Shown here piece after piece: positions 10,746 to 22,229 of a stretch of DNA of 64,000 nt. The stretch is taken from contig JBBBDQ010001454.1 of the NCBI GenBank assembly GCA_037127315.1, forward strand, positions 677,501-741,500. Direction: 5' to 3'. The translations under genes were made by a program, and so were the position numbers. Positions within the stretch are counted from its first letter, which is position 1. Each line of letters starts with the position of its first letter. Below the pieces are notes generated by a model, which was not told the origin of the DNA, did no database searches, and worked only from the letters and a program-made list of their open reading frames with translations. The stretch is from Ascarosepion bandense (Eukaryota > Mollusca > Cephalopoda > Sepiida > Sepiidae).

Positions 10746-11424
10746 CAAAAATATTCTTAAAATCTAAAAATGTTTTCTGGCACTGAATAACTTGCAAAAG
10801 GTTGATATGCCATAGAAAATGAATCAATCAATAAATTTCATGGAGAATCCAAAGAAATCAAAAATATTATATCAATTTGGTGTTGTCCATAGCTAGAAAA
10901 TTTTATCAAAACCACCCCATCATGAAATATTTTCATCATGGAAGAACATTTTTATGGTTTCATAAGCAGGCTAACACAATTGGACAGATGTGCATCAATT
11001 CAATTTATAACATCAAAATCAGAAATGGTTGAATCAAATTCAATCATTGTGTATGGAAATTATTTTATTACATCATGGTGCAAGTACTATTATTTATTTG
11101 TGTTCTATATATCTTAATTAGCTAAAACTCTTGCAGAATCACATTTGTCTTCTGCAAGTTAAGCCAGATTTCTAATTTTCACCCTCTGGAGTTATCCTCC
11201 CCATATCATTTTATGCTAACACTTTTAGGGTGAGGTATTGTAATTATTTACACTATTTAAAATGTTCAGACAGAAGATAGAAGTGATGGTAAAAGCAAAT
11301 TAATCCAGTGACTTTATCCAAAAAGTTGGCCACAGCAGAGGCAAAAAAAAAAAATTTGGTAATTTGAGTTCCAAGGAAATAACTGAAATTGAAATATCTA
11401 GAAATGACATTTTTTTTTTTTTTA

Positions 11425-11745
11425 ATCATCTCACCCCAAGCAAGGCATTCCACTGCCACTATTGCGCATGGGGCTACATAGGGGAAGGTAAAGAGAAGGA
11501 GTGGTTAGACATAGGGAATGTCAGGAGGAAGGTGACAGATGAGTAAGGATACAGAGGATGAGGGTTGGGCAGATGGGAAGAGTGTTTGATAGAATGGGAG
11601 CAGGTTAGTGTGTTAGAAGGTGTCTATTGACCTTACATTTAAACTCCTGGAGATTGTAGCCGTCGGGGAAGCAATCGTTTGGAAGAGAATTCCACAGTCG
11701 GGAAGTGCGAGGAAAGAAACTGTTGGAGTAGAAGTTAAAACCTGG
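11425..11745 (-). mobile_element. Jockey-like LINE, C-terminal and 3' end fragment
   Basis: The plus strand begins with poly-T and the reverse of the shared LINE tail (AATCATCTCACCCC, GCAAGGCATTCCACTGCC), then matches 17150-17450 of the large LINE through the stop and the last 40 or so codons. The order of blocks shows a minus-strand, 5'-truncated copy. Confidence 0.75.
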
Positions 11746-11769
11746 CATGTGGAACTAGAATGATCTGTC

Positions 11770-11915
11770 CTGGTAGATCAAATAAACGATTCAGTTTTAA
11801 ATTCCAATCACCAGAAGAAGGCCAGAGCATACATTGACATCATGAATATTGCAGCTCAGAAGGGGACAACAGTCTGAACATTGTAAATAGTGTAAATAAT
11901 GTTTTTAGGTTTTAG
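11770..11915 (+). mobile_element. SINE family B, 3' fragment
   Basis: It shares the family B core: ATCACCAGAAGAAGGCC, a TACATTGACATC-like stretch, and an ending of AACAGTCTGAACATTGTAAAT. Matching copies are at 15.6, 29.1, 30.0, 38.0, 56.8 and 61.7 kb. The tRNA-like head is missing here. Confidence 0.6.
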
Positions 11916-12149
11916 AAATTTAAGCATAAGTGACAAGGTAAATTATTTGTATCAGTTAATTTTTTTAGCTGGGCAGTAATGCTTCTCATATGTAGGATAC
12001 CAATAAGTAAGTCATGGTAAGATTTTGATTAATTTTTAATTTAATCAGTTGCAGCATTTAGCATATTTTGAAGTGAAGACAAACATCAAATTTAACTAAA
12101 AACAACACCTTTGAATTAGGTGAGAAAATCAACATGAAATATACTCACT

Positions 12150-12420
12150 TATATCTGCAATGTCAGTCAGTTAATTGCCATACATAATACATGCTTTGAC
12201 AATTATCTCTCTTTCAAGACATGATTTGCCAACTAATCTTGACTTAATCTCTCCTGCTATTCATCCCATAGCTAGAGTGAGAAGAGATGGATTAATGTTT
12301 TTCCAAAGGGTATTTGTGTGCAAGTGAATGAAACAAATTCAACTGGAATTTGAACTTGGTGCTCTTATTTCTCATTCCAAGTCCATACCCCTTACACCCC
12401 AGTGCACATCTGCAGAGTTG
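12150..12420 (-). mobile_element. tRNA-derived SINE, family A
   Basis: Read on the plus strand, it shows the reversed family A blocks: TCAGTTAATTGCCATACATA, GAGATGGATTAATG, AAAGGGTATTTGTGTGCAAG, and a B-box complement in GGAATTTGAACTTGG. It is nearly full length. Confidence 0.75.
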
Positions 12421-13193
12421 CTATAACTAAATTCAAATGACAAGTGTGCTTCCAATAACACTAATATGCTGTTTTATGTGGTGTCATTTCATGTTTTCAT
12501 TTCCTATAACAGGGAGGCCCAAACTGAAGGAAAAAAATGCATCTGTTCCCGACCCCAGTTTTATTTCCCCACCAGTGATGTTGATTTGGTCTGTTAGCAG
12601 CATGCACCATATTCCATTATGTTCTGCTTACTTTTTTTTTTTTTTTTTTGAGAAACTGCAAAGTAGCAAGCCAGGTATCTTAAAGAAGGCTGTGGTTTGA
12701 GGTATTTTAGAAGTGCACTGAGCACATGGGGATTATAGTGAAATATGGAAATTTCATAAATTTGCTAAAACCCCTCAAAACAAAACAAAAATGAAGAAGG
12801 CTCAAACTTGTCTATTTACTTTCAAAACTAGGTCTTTAGTACAAAGGTCAATTTCGTATTTCATGGCTTTCTGACAAAAATATACTTTATCATTGCAAGA
12901 TTTAAGACATTTTTCACAAAATATGTAGTCAGTCTATAAAAATGAACACCCTAATTTTTTCAAAGGCTAAAAAGATCAGTAAATAACTATTTTGTTAAAG
13001 AAACAGCATAAAACACAAATCTATATACATTAAGAAGAATCTCAAACAGGGGGTTGGGGTTGTTCATCTATTAGAGCAACCATTCTAGCATGTTAATTGG
13101 GATAACTCCTTCTGAAAAACCTGTGGTCACAGTTCTCCAATTAACTAACATAGATATCAGATTAATGTGATTTTTATGAGACTCTGAACTTAC

Positions 13194-13847
13194 ATTTTTT
13201 CCGTCTGAATCTATCTTGCACATATATAAATCTACCATCTGCCCGTGTATTGAATACTGCTGCCACATCTGGTCGGGTACCCCTGCTATTCTCCTTGAGG
13301 TTCTTGACAAAATACAACAGAGAATCTGTAATGTGATCGATACCGACTTGGCAGACTGGCTGCAGTCACTCTCTCACCAGCATGATGTGGCTTCCCTGTA
13401 CTTCTTCTATAAATACTTTCACAGCTTCTGCTCCAATGAACTTAGATCACTGGTGCTCCCTAGATATGAATTTGCATGAGATACTAGATTAGCAACTAGG
13501 TCCCACTCTTTTACAGTGAAACCGATAAAATGTAACCGACTGCAATTTCTACTCCAACAGCTTCTTTTCTCACACTTCCCGCCTGTGGAATTCCCTTCAA
13601 CATACTTGCTTCCCTGACAGCTACAATCTCCAGGAGTTTAAATGTAAGGTCAATAGACACCCCCTAACACACTAAATAGCATCCATTCTCTCAAACACTC
13701 TTCTCATCTGTATCCTTACTCGTCTATCACCCTCCTTCTGACATTTTCTATATTTAACCACTCTTTCTCATCACCTTACCATATAACACCCTGTGCAATA
13801 GTGGCAGTGGAATGCCTTGCTTGGGATGAAATGATTAAAAAAAAAAT
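13194..13847 (+). mobile_element. Jockey-like LINE, 5'-truncated C-terminal copy with 3' tail
   Basis: From 13216 it encodes MHIYKSTICPCIEYCCHIWS, then LADWLQSLSHQHDVASLYFF and SNELRSLVLPRYEFA before a stop. Later blocks (a serine-rich LWNSL equivalent near 13575) are frame-shifted, and the shared tail with GATTAAAAAAAAAA ends near 13847. It is closely related to the copies at 17 kb and 58 kb. The zinc-ribbon-like CC pair of this domain is kept. Confidence 0.85.
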
Positions 13848-13859
13848 CAATAAATCTTG

Positions 13860-15230
13860 AAAATATTCCTAATAAAGGGCATATTTCTAGATTGCTTGTA
13901 TCCTAAGGACATTAAGAACCACTATTTTGATTATTAGTATCTCAATCTTGGAGACTTTTTTTACAGCAGTAAGCAAGCTATGAAAATGGAGATTTGAATC
14001 ATATCTTGACATATTTCTATGAATGTATGGCAGAATGAAGACGAAAGAGGATTGTATATAAAATGGGATGAATATTCTTTTATAGTGATCTACAAATGTT
14101 ATGATGACATATGGAAGAGCTAAAAAGGTTTAGTGCCTGATATAATTCAACAGAGAAGTAAAAACCATAGTCATTTTTCCACTTTGTCATATGTGTGTGT
14201 AGGAAAAATCACTGTCTGGTCCAGTATACATTAATCATTTTGGTTACAGAGAGCTTTGCAGTCAAGGTTCTATTCACCTTAAAGCACATTCACTGATTCA
14301 AATTTTGCATGCAGTAGAAGTTCCCATCCTAGCTCAATGATCATTTGATGCATTTGCAACAGGAGGATGTGTGTGTTATCATATGAGACCATTGGTTGTC
14401 TTTCTTTCTAATAATTTTTTTTTCTCTTTTGATATGTTTTTTAAATCCACAAATTCTTCTCTGTAGTATCGCGTACCAACAATCTGTCCAGGTTACAACA
14501 ATTTATAATAAAGAATTCCCTTTGATTCCTACCAAATTGAAAATAATGTTAGTGAGAATACTAAAATTTTGGCCATGGAACCACAGATGAGATCAGGAAA
14601 ACTGATGTTTAGATGCTGATTGATGATTCTTTATATAGATTCATGTAGAACCAGTTATCTTTCACCAGAATTTTTCCTAAAGTTTGTAAATGGCATAATA
14701 AAGTTGATTGAATAAACAAGCAATAAAGAACTGTTTAAACTCTTGACAGCCACTTCATTGATTCCCCTAATACTTTGCAAAATATAGATGCATCAAACTC
14801 CTATACTAGTTCCAGAGTACATGAAGACATTGTAATTCTGATCTAAAGAGGGGAAGGGTATGTCTGTTTTGAGAATGAGCATTCAAAATCTTGACTCATA
14901 TTTTTTATGAAACTCTTGTCCAAATTCTGACTTTTATTTTTGATTAAACTCTGGCATTGGTGGAAAGAATGCAAATATCTTACCAGTCATTTAAGACTGA
15001 CTGGATATGGTTTCCTAACATCTTACTAGTAGATTAACCAAGTCATTTCAAAATGGTATTTTTCACAAAAGATAAAGAAATGATAAAATGCAATTACATT
15101 ATTCATTCAGATTTGCTACTGTCTCATAGCTAATTGATTTTTAATTTTTTTTCCTTTTGTTTTGTAGTCATACAGATTATGTCTATAGAATATATTTTTT
15201 AAATTCTTCAGTTATTACATTTTTATTAAT
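13860..15230 (+). other. Unique AT-rich intron sequence upstream of exon B
   Basis: I recognise nothing except the polypyrimidine tract from about 15140 and the CAG acceptor at 15233-15235 of exon B. Confidence 0.5.
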
Positions 15231-15235
15231 TTCAG

Positions 15236-15336
15236 GAGGTTTCTCTGCCTGTCAGCTGCCACCAAAGAAGTCTTTTGGTACAAAGAACCAAGATTTCATG
15301 GAAAGCAAGAAAGAACAATTTGAGCAATATCTTCAA
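15236..15336 (+). CDS. SNX14: Sorting nexin-14-like gene, internal exon B (PX domain)
   Basis: This 101-bp exon follows ATTTCAG and precedes a consensus GTAAGT donor at 15337. Two bases complete the glycine codon begun in exon A; the next 33 codons read GFSACQLPPKKSFG, TKNQDFMESKK and EQFEQYLQ, ending in phase 0. This aligns without gaps to the SNX14 PX segment with FPDAQLPSKR, GPKNYEFLKSKREEF and EYLQ. The LPPKK word is the proline-rich loop of the PX fold, and the following segment is its second helix. Exons A and B together encode about 50 residues of the domain. The remaining PX and PXC exons must lie downstream, beyond what I could find. Confidence 0.85.
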
Positions 15337-15579
15337 GTAAGTAACAGCAATCAGTTTTCTTTTTATCTTTTTTTTCTTTCTCTTTTTTGAACATTAAACT
15401 CTAACCTTATCTGACTTCAAGGAGCTGAGTTGCAGTCAGCAACAATTTCTTTGCTTCTTTTAGACATTGGCATCCATGTAACTTTGTTGTGTTTTGTACC
15501 TTTGACAATTTCGTGGCCATTAGTTTTCATTTAACTCTGTGATTTGTCTATATGTCTAAGATGAGGTACTTGCACACAT

Positions 15580-15870
15580 AGCCCATTAGATAAAAGCATT
15601 AGTTGGATCCAATGACTTGATCCAAAAGAGTTCTGAGTTCAATACCTGGCGATAGTAGTGGCAAATAAAAATGTAGAGAGCTATGTGCAAATAATTAAAC
15701 ATCCGGAAGTGGCATGACTCATGGAATAAGAACAATCTACCCTAGTGATTAAAATAAAGTGTTTGGTTCAAAATTCTAATCACCTGAAGAAGGTTGGAGT
15801 ATACAATGGCTGAAACATTGTGAATATGAGAATAAATTTGAGGAAAACAGTTTGAACACTGTAAATAACT
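15580..15870 (+). mobile_element. SINE family B, near full length
   Basis: A tRNA-like head with GAGTTCAATACCTGG as a B-box-like segment is followed by a conserved body with CACCTGAAGAAGGTTGGAG, GGCTGAAACATTGTGAAT, and an ending of GTTTGAACACTGTAAATAAC. It inserted in sense orientation 240 bp after exon B. Confidence 0.7.
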
Positions 15871-16389
15871 TTGTGGTTGTTGTGCAATTTTTGTTTTTTT
15901 TCTTGGGCTATAGCTAGCAATTTAATAATGTTGTCTTTTTGAATGCATCAATGTTTCTTTTAATCCCTTTGATAAGATACCTGGAAAGAATTTATCTTGT
16001 GTGTTATATGTTTATTTTCAACATATTTTGAATAAGAAATTAATTGCGTTAAGATAAAGATCAGAATTATGGGTTTGAAACATGTGATATAAGGAATCAC
16101 TGATTGGATTTTATTTTATTATCTTACATTATCTAATAAATCTATTATGTAAAATGAGCATTACATTATTTTTATCATTTTACTCCAGTGCAAGGAATAA
16201 AGCCACTAAGATGCAAAAGGGGGTTACTTAGTTACAATTTTAAAGAGAGAACGATAAAAAAAACAATGAAGATAATGATTGACATTGCATTTAAATTTTT
16301 GAAAATCAATGTTGCCTGGAAAGTATAAAGCCAGAAAAGAGTTCTACAAGTAAGAAGTTAGTAGTTGCCATTACATCTTGTCATTAAAC

Positions 16390-17060
16390 CCTCAAAATAA
16401 TAAGACCTTACCACTAATCTAGTACTGTGATTAAATTTGTAAAGTGTGATACCAAAGAGGAAATCTTGTCAGAACAGTTATTTATAGAAAAGGCACAGGT
16501 AAGCTACATTGTGGTAGTGGGAAAGTGACTGAAGCTAAGAGACCATTTTAGGATCAATAACATTGCAAATTCTTCATTGTATTTTATCAAGAATATCTAA
16601 ATACATAGCAGAAACACCAGATCAGATGTGGCAGCAATATTCAATACATGGATGGATGGTAGACTTATAAATGTGTAAGATAAATTATGGTGAGAAAAAT
16701 TGATTAGCATGACACCTGGAACCAACTTTCTTGGCAGTAAACCTGGCAGTTAATTCACTATAATGATTCCACTTCATGTCAGTAGAAAACATTAGCTCAA
16801 GAGAGTGTAATAAGCCACTTTCTTGGAGGTTAGCGTCAGCCTTGCTAATTGAAGGCAAAAAAGGTTCTCTCAGATGATTAAAAGAGAGCAGTTCCATTTT
16901 GGAGGTGTTAAAATTAACAGGCCATTCTTTGTTCTAGTTAACAACAAATTGTAAGTCATTTTTTTTAGATCAGCTACCAATTTGACCTTATCAAACTGAT
17001 AGTTACCATTGAGACAGAAGTAACTAGTTGTGATCATCATACCGAGTTAAGAAATGATAT
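16390..17060 (-). mobile_element. Jockey-like LINE, decayed internal fragment
   Basis: On the minus strand 16897-16685 reads MELLSFNHLREPFLPSIS, then SADMKWN-like and KKVGSRCHANQFFSP stretches. These match the LLSTNHHRQSHLPPISM, LSADLKWNDY and KVGSLCRARKFFPP blocks of the large LINE. The match continues down to about 16400 without an open frame. It ends just before the tail of the large LINE and is a separate, older copy in the same orientation. Confidence 0.7.
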
Positions 17061-17116
17061 TGAAACAGTTTTTCTCTGTATAAATTAGTAGAATGGTACT
17101 GGTTATAGCATGTGCC

Positions 17117-20100
17117 TAATTTTTTTTTTTTTTTTTTTTATAAGCGTTTCACCCCGAGCAAGGCATGTCACTGCCACTACTGTGCAGGGAGCTACGTAGA
17201 GTGGAGAAAGGCTGATTAAATATAGGAAATAACAGAGGGTGGGTGATAGGCGGGTGAGGATACCGAGAATGAGGGTTGGGTAGATGAGAGTGTTGTGAGA
17301 ATAGTTGGGAGTTAGAGTGATAGGAGGTGTCTATTGACCCTACATTTCAACACCTGGAGATTGTAACTGTCGGGAAAGCAGACTTGTGGAAGGGAGTTCC
17401 ACAGGCGGGAAGCGCGAGAAAAGAAGCTGTTGGAGTAGAATTTACGGTTACATCTTATTTGTTTAACTGTAAAAGGGTGGGACCTAGTTGCTAATCTAGT
17501 ATCTCGTGTAAATTTGTGCTTAGGCGGCACCATTGATCTAAGCTCATCGGGGCAGAAGCCATGAAAGTACTTGTAGAAGAGGCACAGGGAAGCTACATCA
17601 CGCCGGTGTGAGAGCGGCTGCAGCCGGTCTGCCAAGTCAGTATCAACCACGTTACAGATCCTCCTTTGTATTTTGTCAAGAAGCCCAAGGAGAGCAGCAG
17701 GGGCACCCGACCAGATATGGCAGCAATATTCAATACACGGGCGGATGGTAGATTTGTATATGTGCAGAATAGTTTCAGGTGGGAAAAATTTCCGGGCCCT
17801 GCACAGGGAGCCCACTTTCATAGCAGCAGATTTGACAATGGATTCAATATAGTCATTCCATTTGAGGTCCGCCGAGAGTGTAAGGCCAAGGAGGCGTAGT
17901 ATTTTACTCTCTGGGAGGCTAGCCTGTCCCATGCTAATGGGAGGTAGATGCGATTGTCTATGGTGGTTAGTTGATAACAGCTTGTTTTGGAGGCATTGAA
18001 ATTTACCAACCATTTCCTACCCCAGGTCACTACGGATTGGAGGTCCCTTTCAAGTGAGGTTCACTTTGTCATCCAGACCTGGTTTCTGATCGATGCGGGA
18101 GTAGATTGTTGTGTTGTCGGCATACATGCCAACTTGGGATCTAATGGTGTCGGGGAGATCATTAATGTAGATCAGAAAGAGCGTGGGACCTAGGATAGAA
18201 CCTTGAGGGACGCCCGCGTTCGTCTGGTAGTTTTGGGAGGCATGCCCATTTAATACCACCTTTAATGTGCGGTTAGAGAGGAAGGACTGGATGAGGTCAA
18301 ACAGATGTCCAGTTACCCCATAGCTCCGCAGTTTGCACAAGAGGCCAGCATGCCAGACCCTGTCGAATGCTTTGGAGATATCCAAGGCAACGGTTCGGGC
18401 TTCACCATTCTTGTCGAGTGCCTGGTATATGTACTCGGTAATGGTCGTTAGCATATCAGCAGTAGACCTGGTGAAGCGAAACCCATACTGTTTGTCAGAG
18501 AGAAGCCCGTTGGTCATAAGGTGCTGAATCACCTCGGCGTTGATAATGGCTTCGAAAACTTTGCCAAAGATTGGAAGGAGACTAATAGGACGGTAATTGG
18601 CGGGGTCTGAGGGTTCGCCAGAATTCTTAAATATAGGTACTACGCAGGAGGACTTCCAACAGGCAGGAAAGCAGGAAGCAGATAGGCAGAGGTTATAGAG
18701 TTTAGAGAGGACAGAGGAGAGTTCTGGGGCACATTTCTTCAGTACTATGACTGGGATTCCGTCACCGCCGCTCGCTTTGTGTGGGTCAAGTTGCGCAATT
18801 ATCTTGGCGACCAGCGAGGGTGAAATGTGGACGTTATTTAGTTGAGCCTTAGTTCTGGGTGGGAAGTCTGGTGTAGGTATTCCTAACGAGTCCAGTGTCG
18901 AATTGGTTGAGAATCTACGGGCAAAGCATTCGGCCTTGTCGGCTGGGGAGGTGAGAACTTCAAACTCATTGATTAGTGGGGGTATTGAAGTCTTGTTCCT
19001 GCTGAGCACGCTTTTGCAGAGACGCCAGTAATCTTTGGAGCCAAACTTAGAGGATGCTATGCGTTGACTAATTCTGGTAGCAAACGCCCTCTTGGCTTTG
19101 TTCAGTACTTTTTTACACTTGTTCCGTGCTGAGGTGAAAAGGCGCCTGTTTTGGTTCAACGAGCAGCTTCGATAGAGCCGGAAGAAATGGTTCCGGTGGG
19201 CAATAGCGGCTGAGCAAGCGGGTGAGAACCAGGGAGACGAATTAGGTTTTAGTTGGAATTTTCTGGCAGGGATAAAAGCATCGATGCCAGCCTTAACCCA
19301 AGAGGAGACTTCGGAGGCACAGTCTTCGACAGGAAGATCAAAGACGTTGTTCCAGGGGACGTCGCAGAGGAAGTCCCTGAACGAGTCCCAGTCGGCTCTT
19401 TGGTAGCAGTATGATATTCTGCTGGTCTGGTTTTCTTGGGTAGAGTTAGTGCGGATTGATATGTTTACGGAGACTACGGCGTGGTCAGAGTTTCCAAGGG
19501 GGCAGAGTTGCCTGGTAGTGCAGGAGTCTGGGATGGAGGTAAAACAAAGGTCGAGTAAAGAGTCCCTTCCGTTAGGGTTTTTAGAGAAACGCGTGGGGAA
19601 GTCCACCACTTGCGTTAGAGCTTGGGCTATTGAAAAGTGCATGGTGCGGATCCCAGCAAGGTCGGTGGCTGAGTTTTCAAGCCACTTGGTGTGGTGGGCG
19701 TTAAAATCGCCAAACACAAATATATGGGCAGATGGGTGAGAAGAAATGGCCCTGTTGATGTTAGTCGAGATGCAATCAAGTAACGTACAGTCAGAGGAGG
19801 AGGGGGAGCGGTAGAGGAAGAAGAGATAGCTAACCGAGCTTAGAAGTGAGAGACGGAAGCACATGAAGGAATGATCAAGGGATTCAAGAGATGTGACCCT
19901 GGCTAGGGGGAGTTGTTCGCTGACATATACACCAAGCCCATGCATATGGACATTGGAGTCCTTCCTGAAGAGAGGAAGGTAACCAGGAACGAACAGCTCT
20001 GAAGAGGGGATAGAAGGGTCAAGGTTAGTCTCACATATAGCTAAGATATCGGGTGAGTTAGAAGGAAAGACTCTACACTATTAAAGTTACTGCGAATACC

Positions 20101-20735
20101 TCGTATATTTGTGAAGGTAACGCAGATAGGTTTGGGCGATTTACGACTAGCTGGTTTAGGCTTGCTATTTTGTTTGTTTAATTTCATGCTGGTTATAGTT
20201 GTGGATAGAGAGAGGTCTAGATTAGGGTCAGATGGTCGTTAATTGCAGCAGGTGAAGGATGGAGAATGGCGCCGCCTGCAGCATAATGTGGCCTCAGGGT
20301 TGCCCATTGGAAATTCATGCAGGGACGCCCGTCCATGCGCGAAATGGCACTACAGGAACCCCGATATTATTCAACTGTTGATCAGAGCAGCCTCTCGAGA
20401 CGCTACGCAAGAGTTCGGGCTCCTAACTACCAGTCGGAAGCAGCAACCAGGAAACTGCCAACCTGGTACCCTCAGAATGAAGAGACATTACCACCATACT
20501 CACCAACTGCAAAAAGCTTCCAGCCGAACCGACATAAAGACCGAAAAAGAGAGAGATGAACCGGGAACCCCTTCCTAAACAAGAAACAAGGCGATCACCT
20601 CTACTCCTGTCCAAAAGAAGGGGGTGGCGTGTGAGACCGGGCGATAGAAGGTACTATCTACTCCAATTAAAAAAAAGAATAAATGTGTGACTGAAGTTAA
20701 TTAAGTTTTAACTTAGTATAAGTCAAACCTAAATT
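17117..20735 (-). mobile_element. Jockey-like non-LTR retrotransposon, near full length
   Basis: The element runs on the minus strand from about 20735 to a poly-A (plus-strand poly-T at 17120-17141). It has roughly 0.5 kb of 5' sequence, one long degraded frame with endonuclease and reverse transcriptase, and a 3' untranslated region of about 170 bp with the shared tail. The 5' sequence includes an ACCGGGCGATAG-like complement and a TAAGTTTTAACTTAGT block that recur at 63.1-63.3 kb. I see no ORF1 with zinc knuckles. Clear target-site duplications were not found. Its base composition is much richer in G and C than its flanks, which suggests a fairly recent insertion. Confidence 0.85.
17312..20187 (-). 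pseudogene. LINE ORF2: endonuclease-reverse transcriptase, inactivated
   Basis: The product would nick target DNA and copy the LINE RNA. From the N terminus it shows an apurinic-type endonuclease (TNIRGIRSNF, then FGDFNAHHTKWL, then NSDHAVVSV) and a reverse transcriptase (KNSGEPSDPANYRPISLLPI, ALDISKAFDRVWH, AGVPQGSILGPTLFLIYIND). A C-terminal domain carries STIRPCIEYCCHIWS and SRLWNSLP. The metal-binding YADD motif reads MYADNTTIY, so the second Asp is Asn through one G-to-A change. The frame is broken near 20057, 18053 and 17976; the longest intact piece is 19945-18050 (631 codons). The likely start at 20187 gives about 958 residues, usual for such an ORF2. Both the Asn and the breaks make it inactive. 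It resembles proteins annotated as Jockey-like; the exact clade needs a tree. Confidence 0.88.
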
Positions 20736-20739
20736 TGAT

Positions 20740-21490
20740 AATTAAGAACAATTTACGCAAAAATTAGGCAGAAAAGATAAGAACCAAAAAAAAAAAAATA
20801 AATAAAATAAAAAATACAAATAAAAAAAAAAATAAATAAATAATTCAAAAAATAATAAAAAATAAGATCACACTGGCTAAACTCACCAAGTTGCAGGCTG
20901 GCTGACAGAAATTAAAATTTAATAAGACAAATTAATTTTATGCACTTAAATTACAATAAACATCATCATTAAAACATTTTATAAGTTGACTAACTGAAAC
21001 AAAAACATTTTTGTTAAATATTATAAATGAAAGCCAATATTTCAACTAAGAAGAAAACAATATAAAATAAAATTAATAATTTACATAAAAAGATAAAGTT
21101 TGCACATCATTTAAAACTTATATCAGATTATCATGCTGCAAAGTTTCATCTTTCTAATATGTCTATAATAATTTTAGATATTTAAATTTTAATACCTTTC
21201 AACTGTAGGAAATTTTTGTGTACCAAGTCATGTGCTTGCAATTCAATCTATGCAAATTATAAATAAAAGATAGGTGTCAAAAAAAAAAAAAATTGATATT
21301 TCTTGCCTATTAAGATTTTTACTACCACATATCCATAAGAATCAATTCGGATTTTTAGTTATTAACCAAACAGATAACTTTTACTTCCTGTTTAGTCACA
21401 TTTTATTATTTTCCTTTCACAAAAAATTGTTTTTTTCTCTTGTTTAAAAAAAACAAAAACAATAACAATTATATGCAGCAATACACACAT
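20740..21490. other. AT-rich sequence with A-rich simple stretch
   Basis: An A-rich run at about 20785-20865 is made of AAATAA-like units. The rest shows no coding or repeat signal that I recognise. Confidence 0.5.
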
Positions 21491-21496
21491 ACATCT

Positions 21497-21790
21497 AGGC
21501 AAGGTGGATTAATGGATAGCAGCTTGGATTGAGGAACTGGAGAGCTGAGTTCAAATTCTAGTCAAATTCATTTCATTTGCTTATGTAATAATATCCTTGT
21601 GAAAGGTATGAATCCATCTCTTTTCCATTCAGCTATTGGTAAATAGTATGACAAACTGGGTACTATAGACTTGGGTGGTAATTGCTCTATGAGAATGACA
21701 ACGGAATTCAAGGCCTGTGGAGGGTCACTAAGGGAACTTATAGCATACAGTGCACCAGTTTTCTGTATTAGGCTCTTCCAAGAAGTGTGG
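21497..21790 (+). mobile_element. tRNA-derived SINE, family A
   Basis: It has an A-box-like GGTGGATTAATGG, a B-box-like GAGTTCAAATTCTAG, CTTATGTAATAATATCCTTG, TATGAATCCATCTCTTTTCC, and a GGGTACTATAGACTTGG block. It matches the copies at 3.9, 47.4 and 55.6 kb. Confidence 0.75.
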
Positions 21791-22139
21791 TTGGTTCTGC
21801 ACAAGTTTTCACCACTGTAATCAAATAATATATGCAGGTAATCTGGTTGTTGGTTATAAAAACTGAGCTGCTTGAAACTTGTATATTTAACATGAAGGTA
21901 GAATCAATATATATATATGTATGCAGAAATAACAAATGGACTTAAATAAAGTTGATATCATAATGTAAAACTTTAGGATCCTTTCAGCCAACACATTATC
22001 AAAGGTGGTCGTTGGCAGAGTTATTAATGATAGAACACAAAATTACTTACAGAACGGAAATTGGAACTCATTTAAAAACATAATTTTAATCAAAAATTAA
22101 TTTATATATATATAGTCATATAGTATGGAAAGTTAGACA

Positions 22140-22220
22140 TTCGATTGCTTCTAGCCAGGAATGAAACCCAACTGAATTGACATCTGTTGGTGATTCTACC
22201 TCTGAGCTATGGGCACTCAG
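22140..22220 (-). pseudogene. tRNA-like sequence
   Basis: The minus strand reads GCCCATAGCTCAGAGGTAGA and, some 30 bases on, GGGTTTCATTCCTGGC. These fit the A box (TAGCTCAGNNGGTAGA) and B box (GGTTCNANTCC) of a tRNA. The acceptor stem does not pair well, so this is a tRNA pseudogene or the head of a SINE, not a functional tRNA. Confidence 0.5.
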
Positions 22221-22229
22221 TAGAGGAAC

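Larger units (their letters stand above)
6319..15235 (+). other. SNX14: SNX14-like intron between exons A and B
   Basis: This 8.9-kb intron runs from a GTAAAT donor to a TTTCAG acceptor. The split codon joins as G from exon A plus GA from exon B, giving the glycine expected after TEFH. It contains microsatellites, a pyrimidine-rich tract, two SINE families, RTE-like and Jockey-like LINE fragments and a long unique stretch. Confidence 0.75.

Noticed and set aside
17666..19739. Plus-strand open frames within the LINE
   Set aside because: They are antisense shadows of the endonuclease-reverse transcriptase frame on the minus strand.
20243..20578. Plus-strand frame of 111 codons upstream of the LINE ORF2
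   Set aside because: It is antisense to the LINE 5' region. It has no recognisable domain, and the minus strand there shows no zinc-knuckle ORF1 either.
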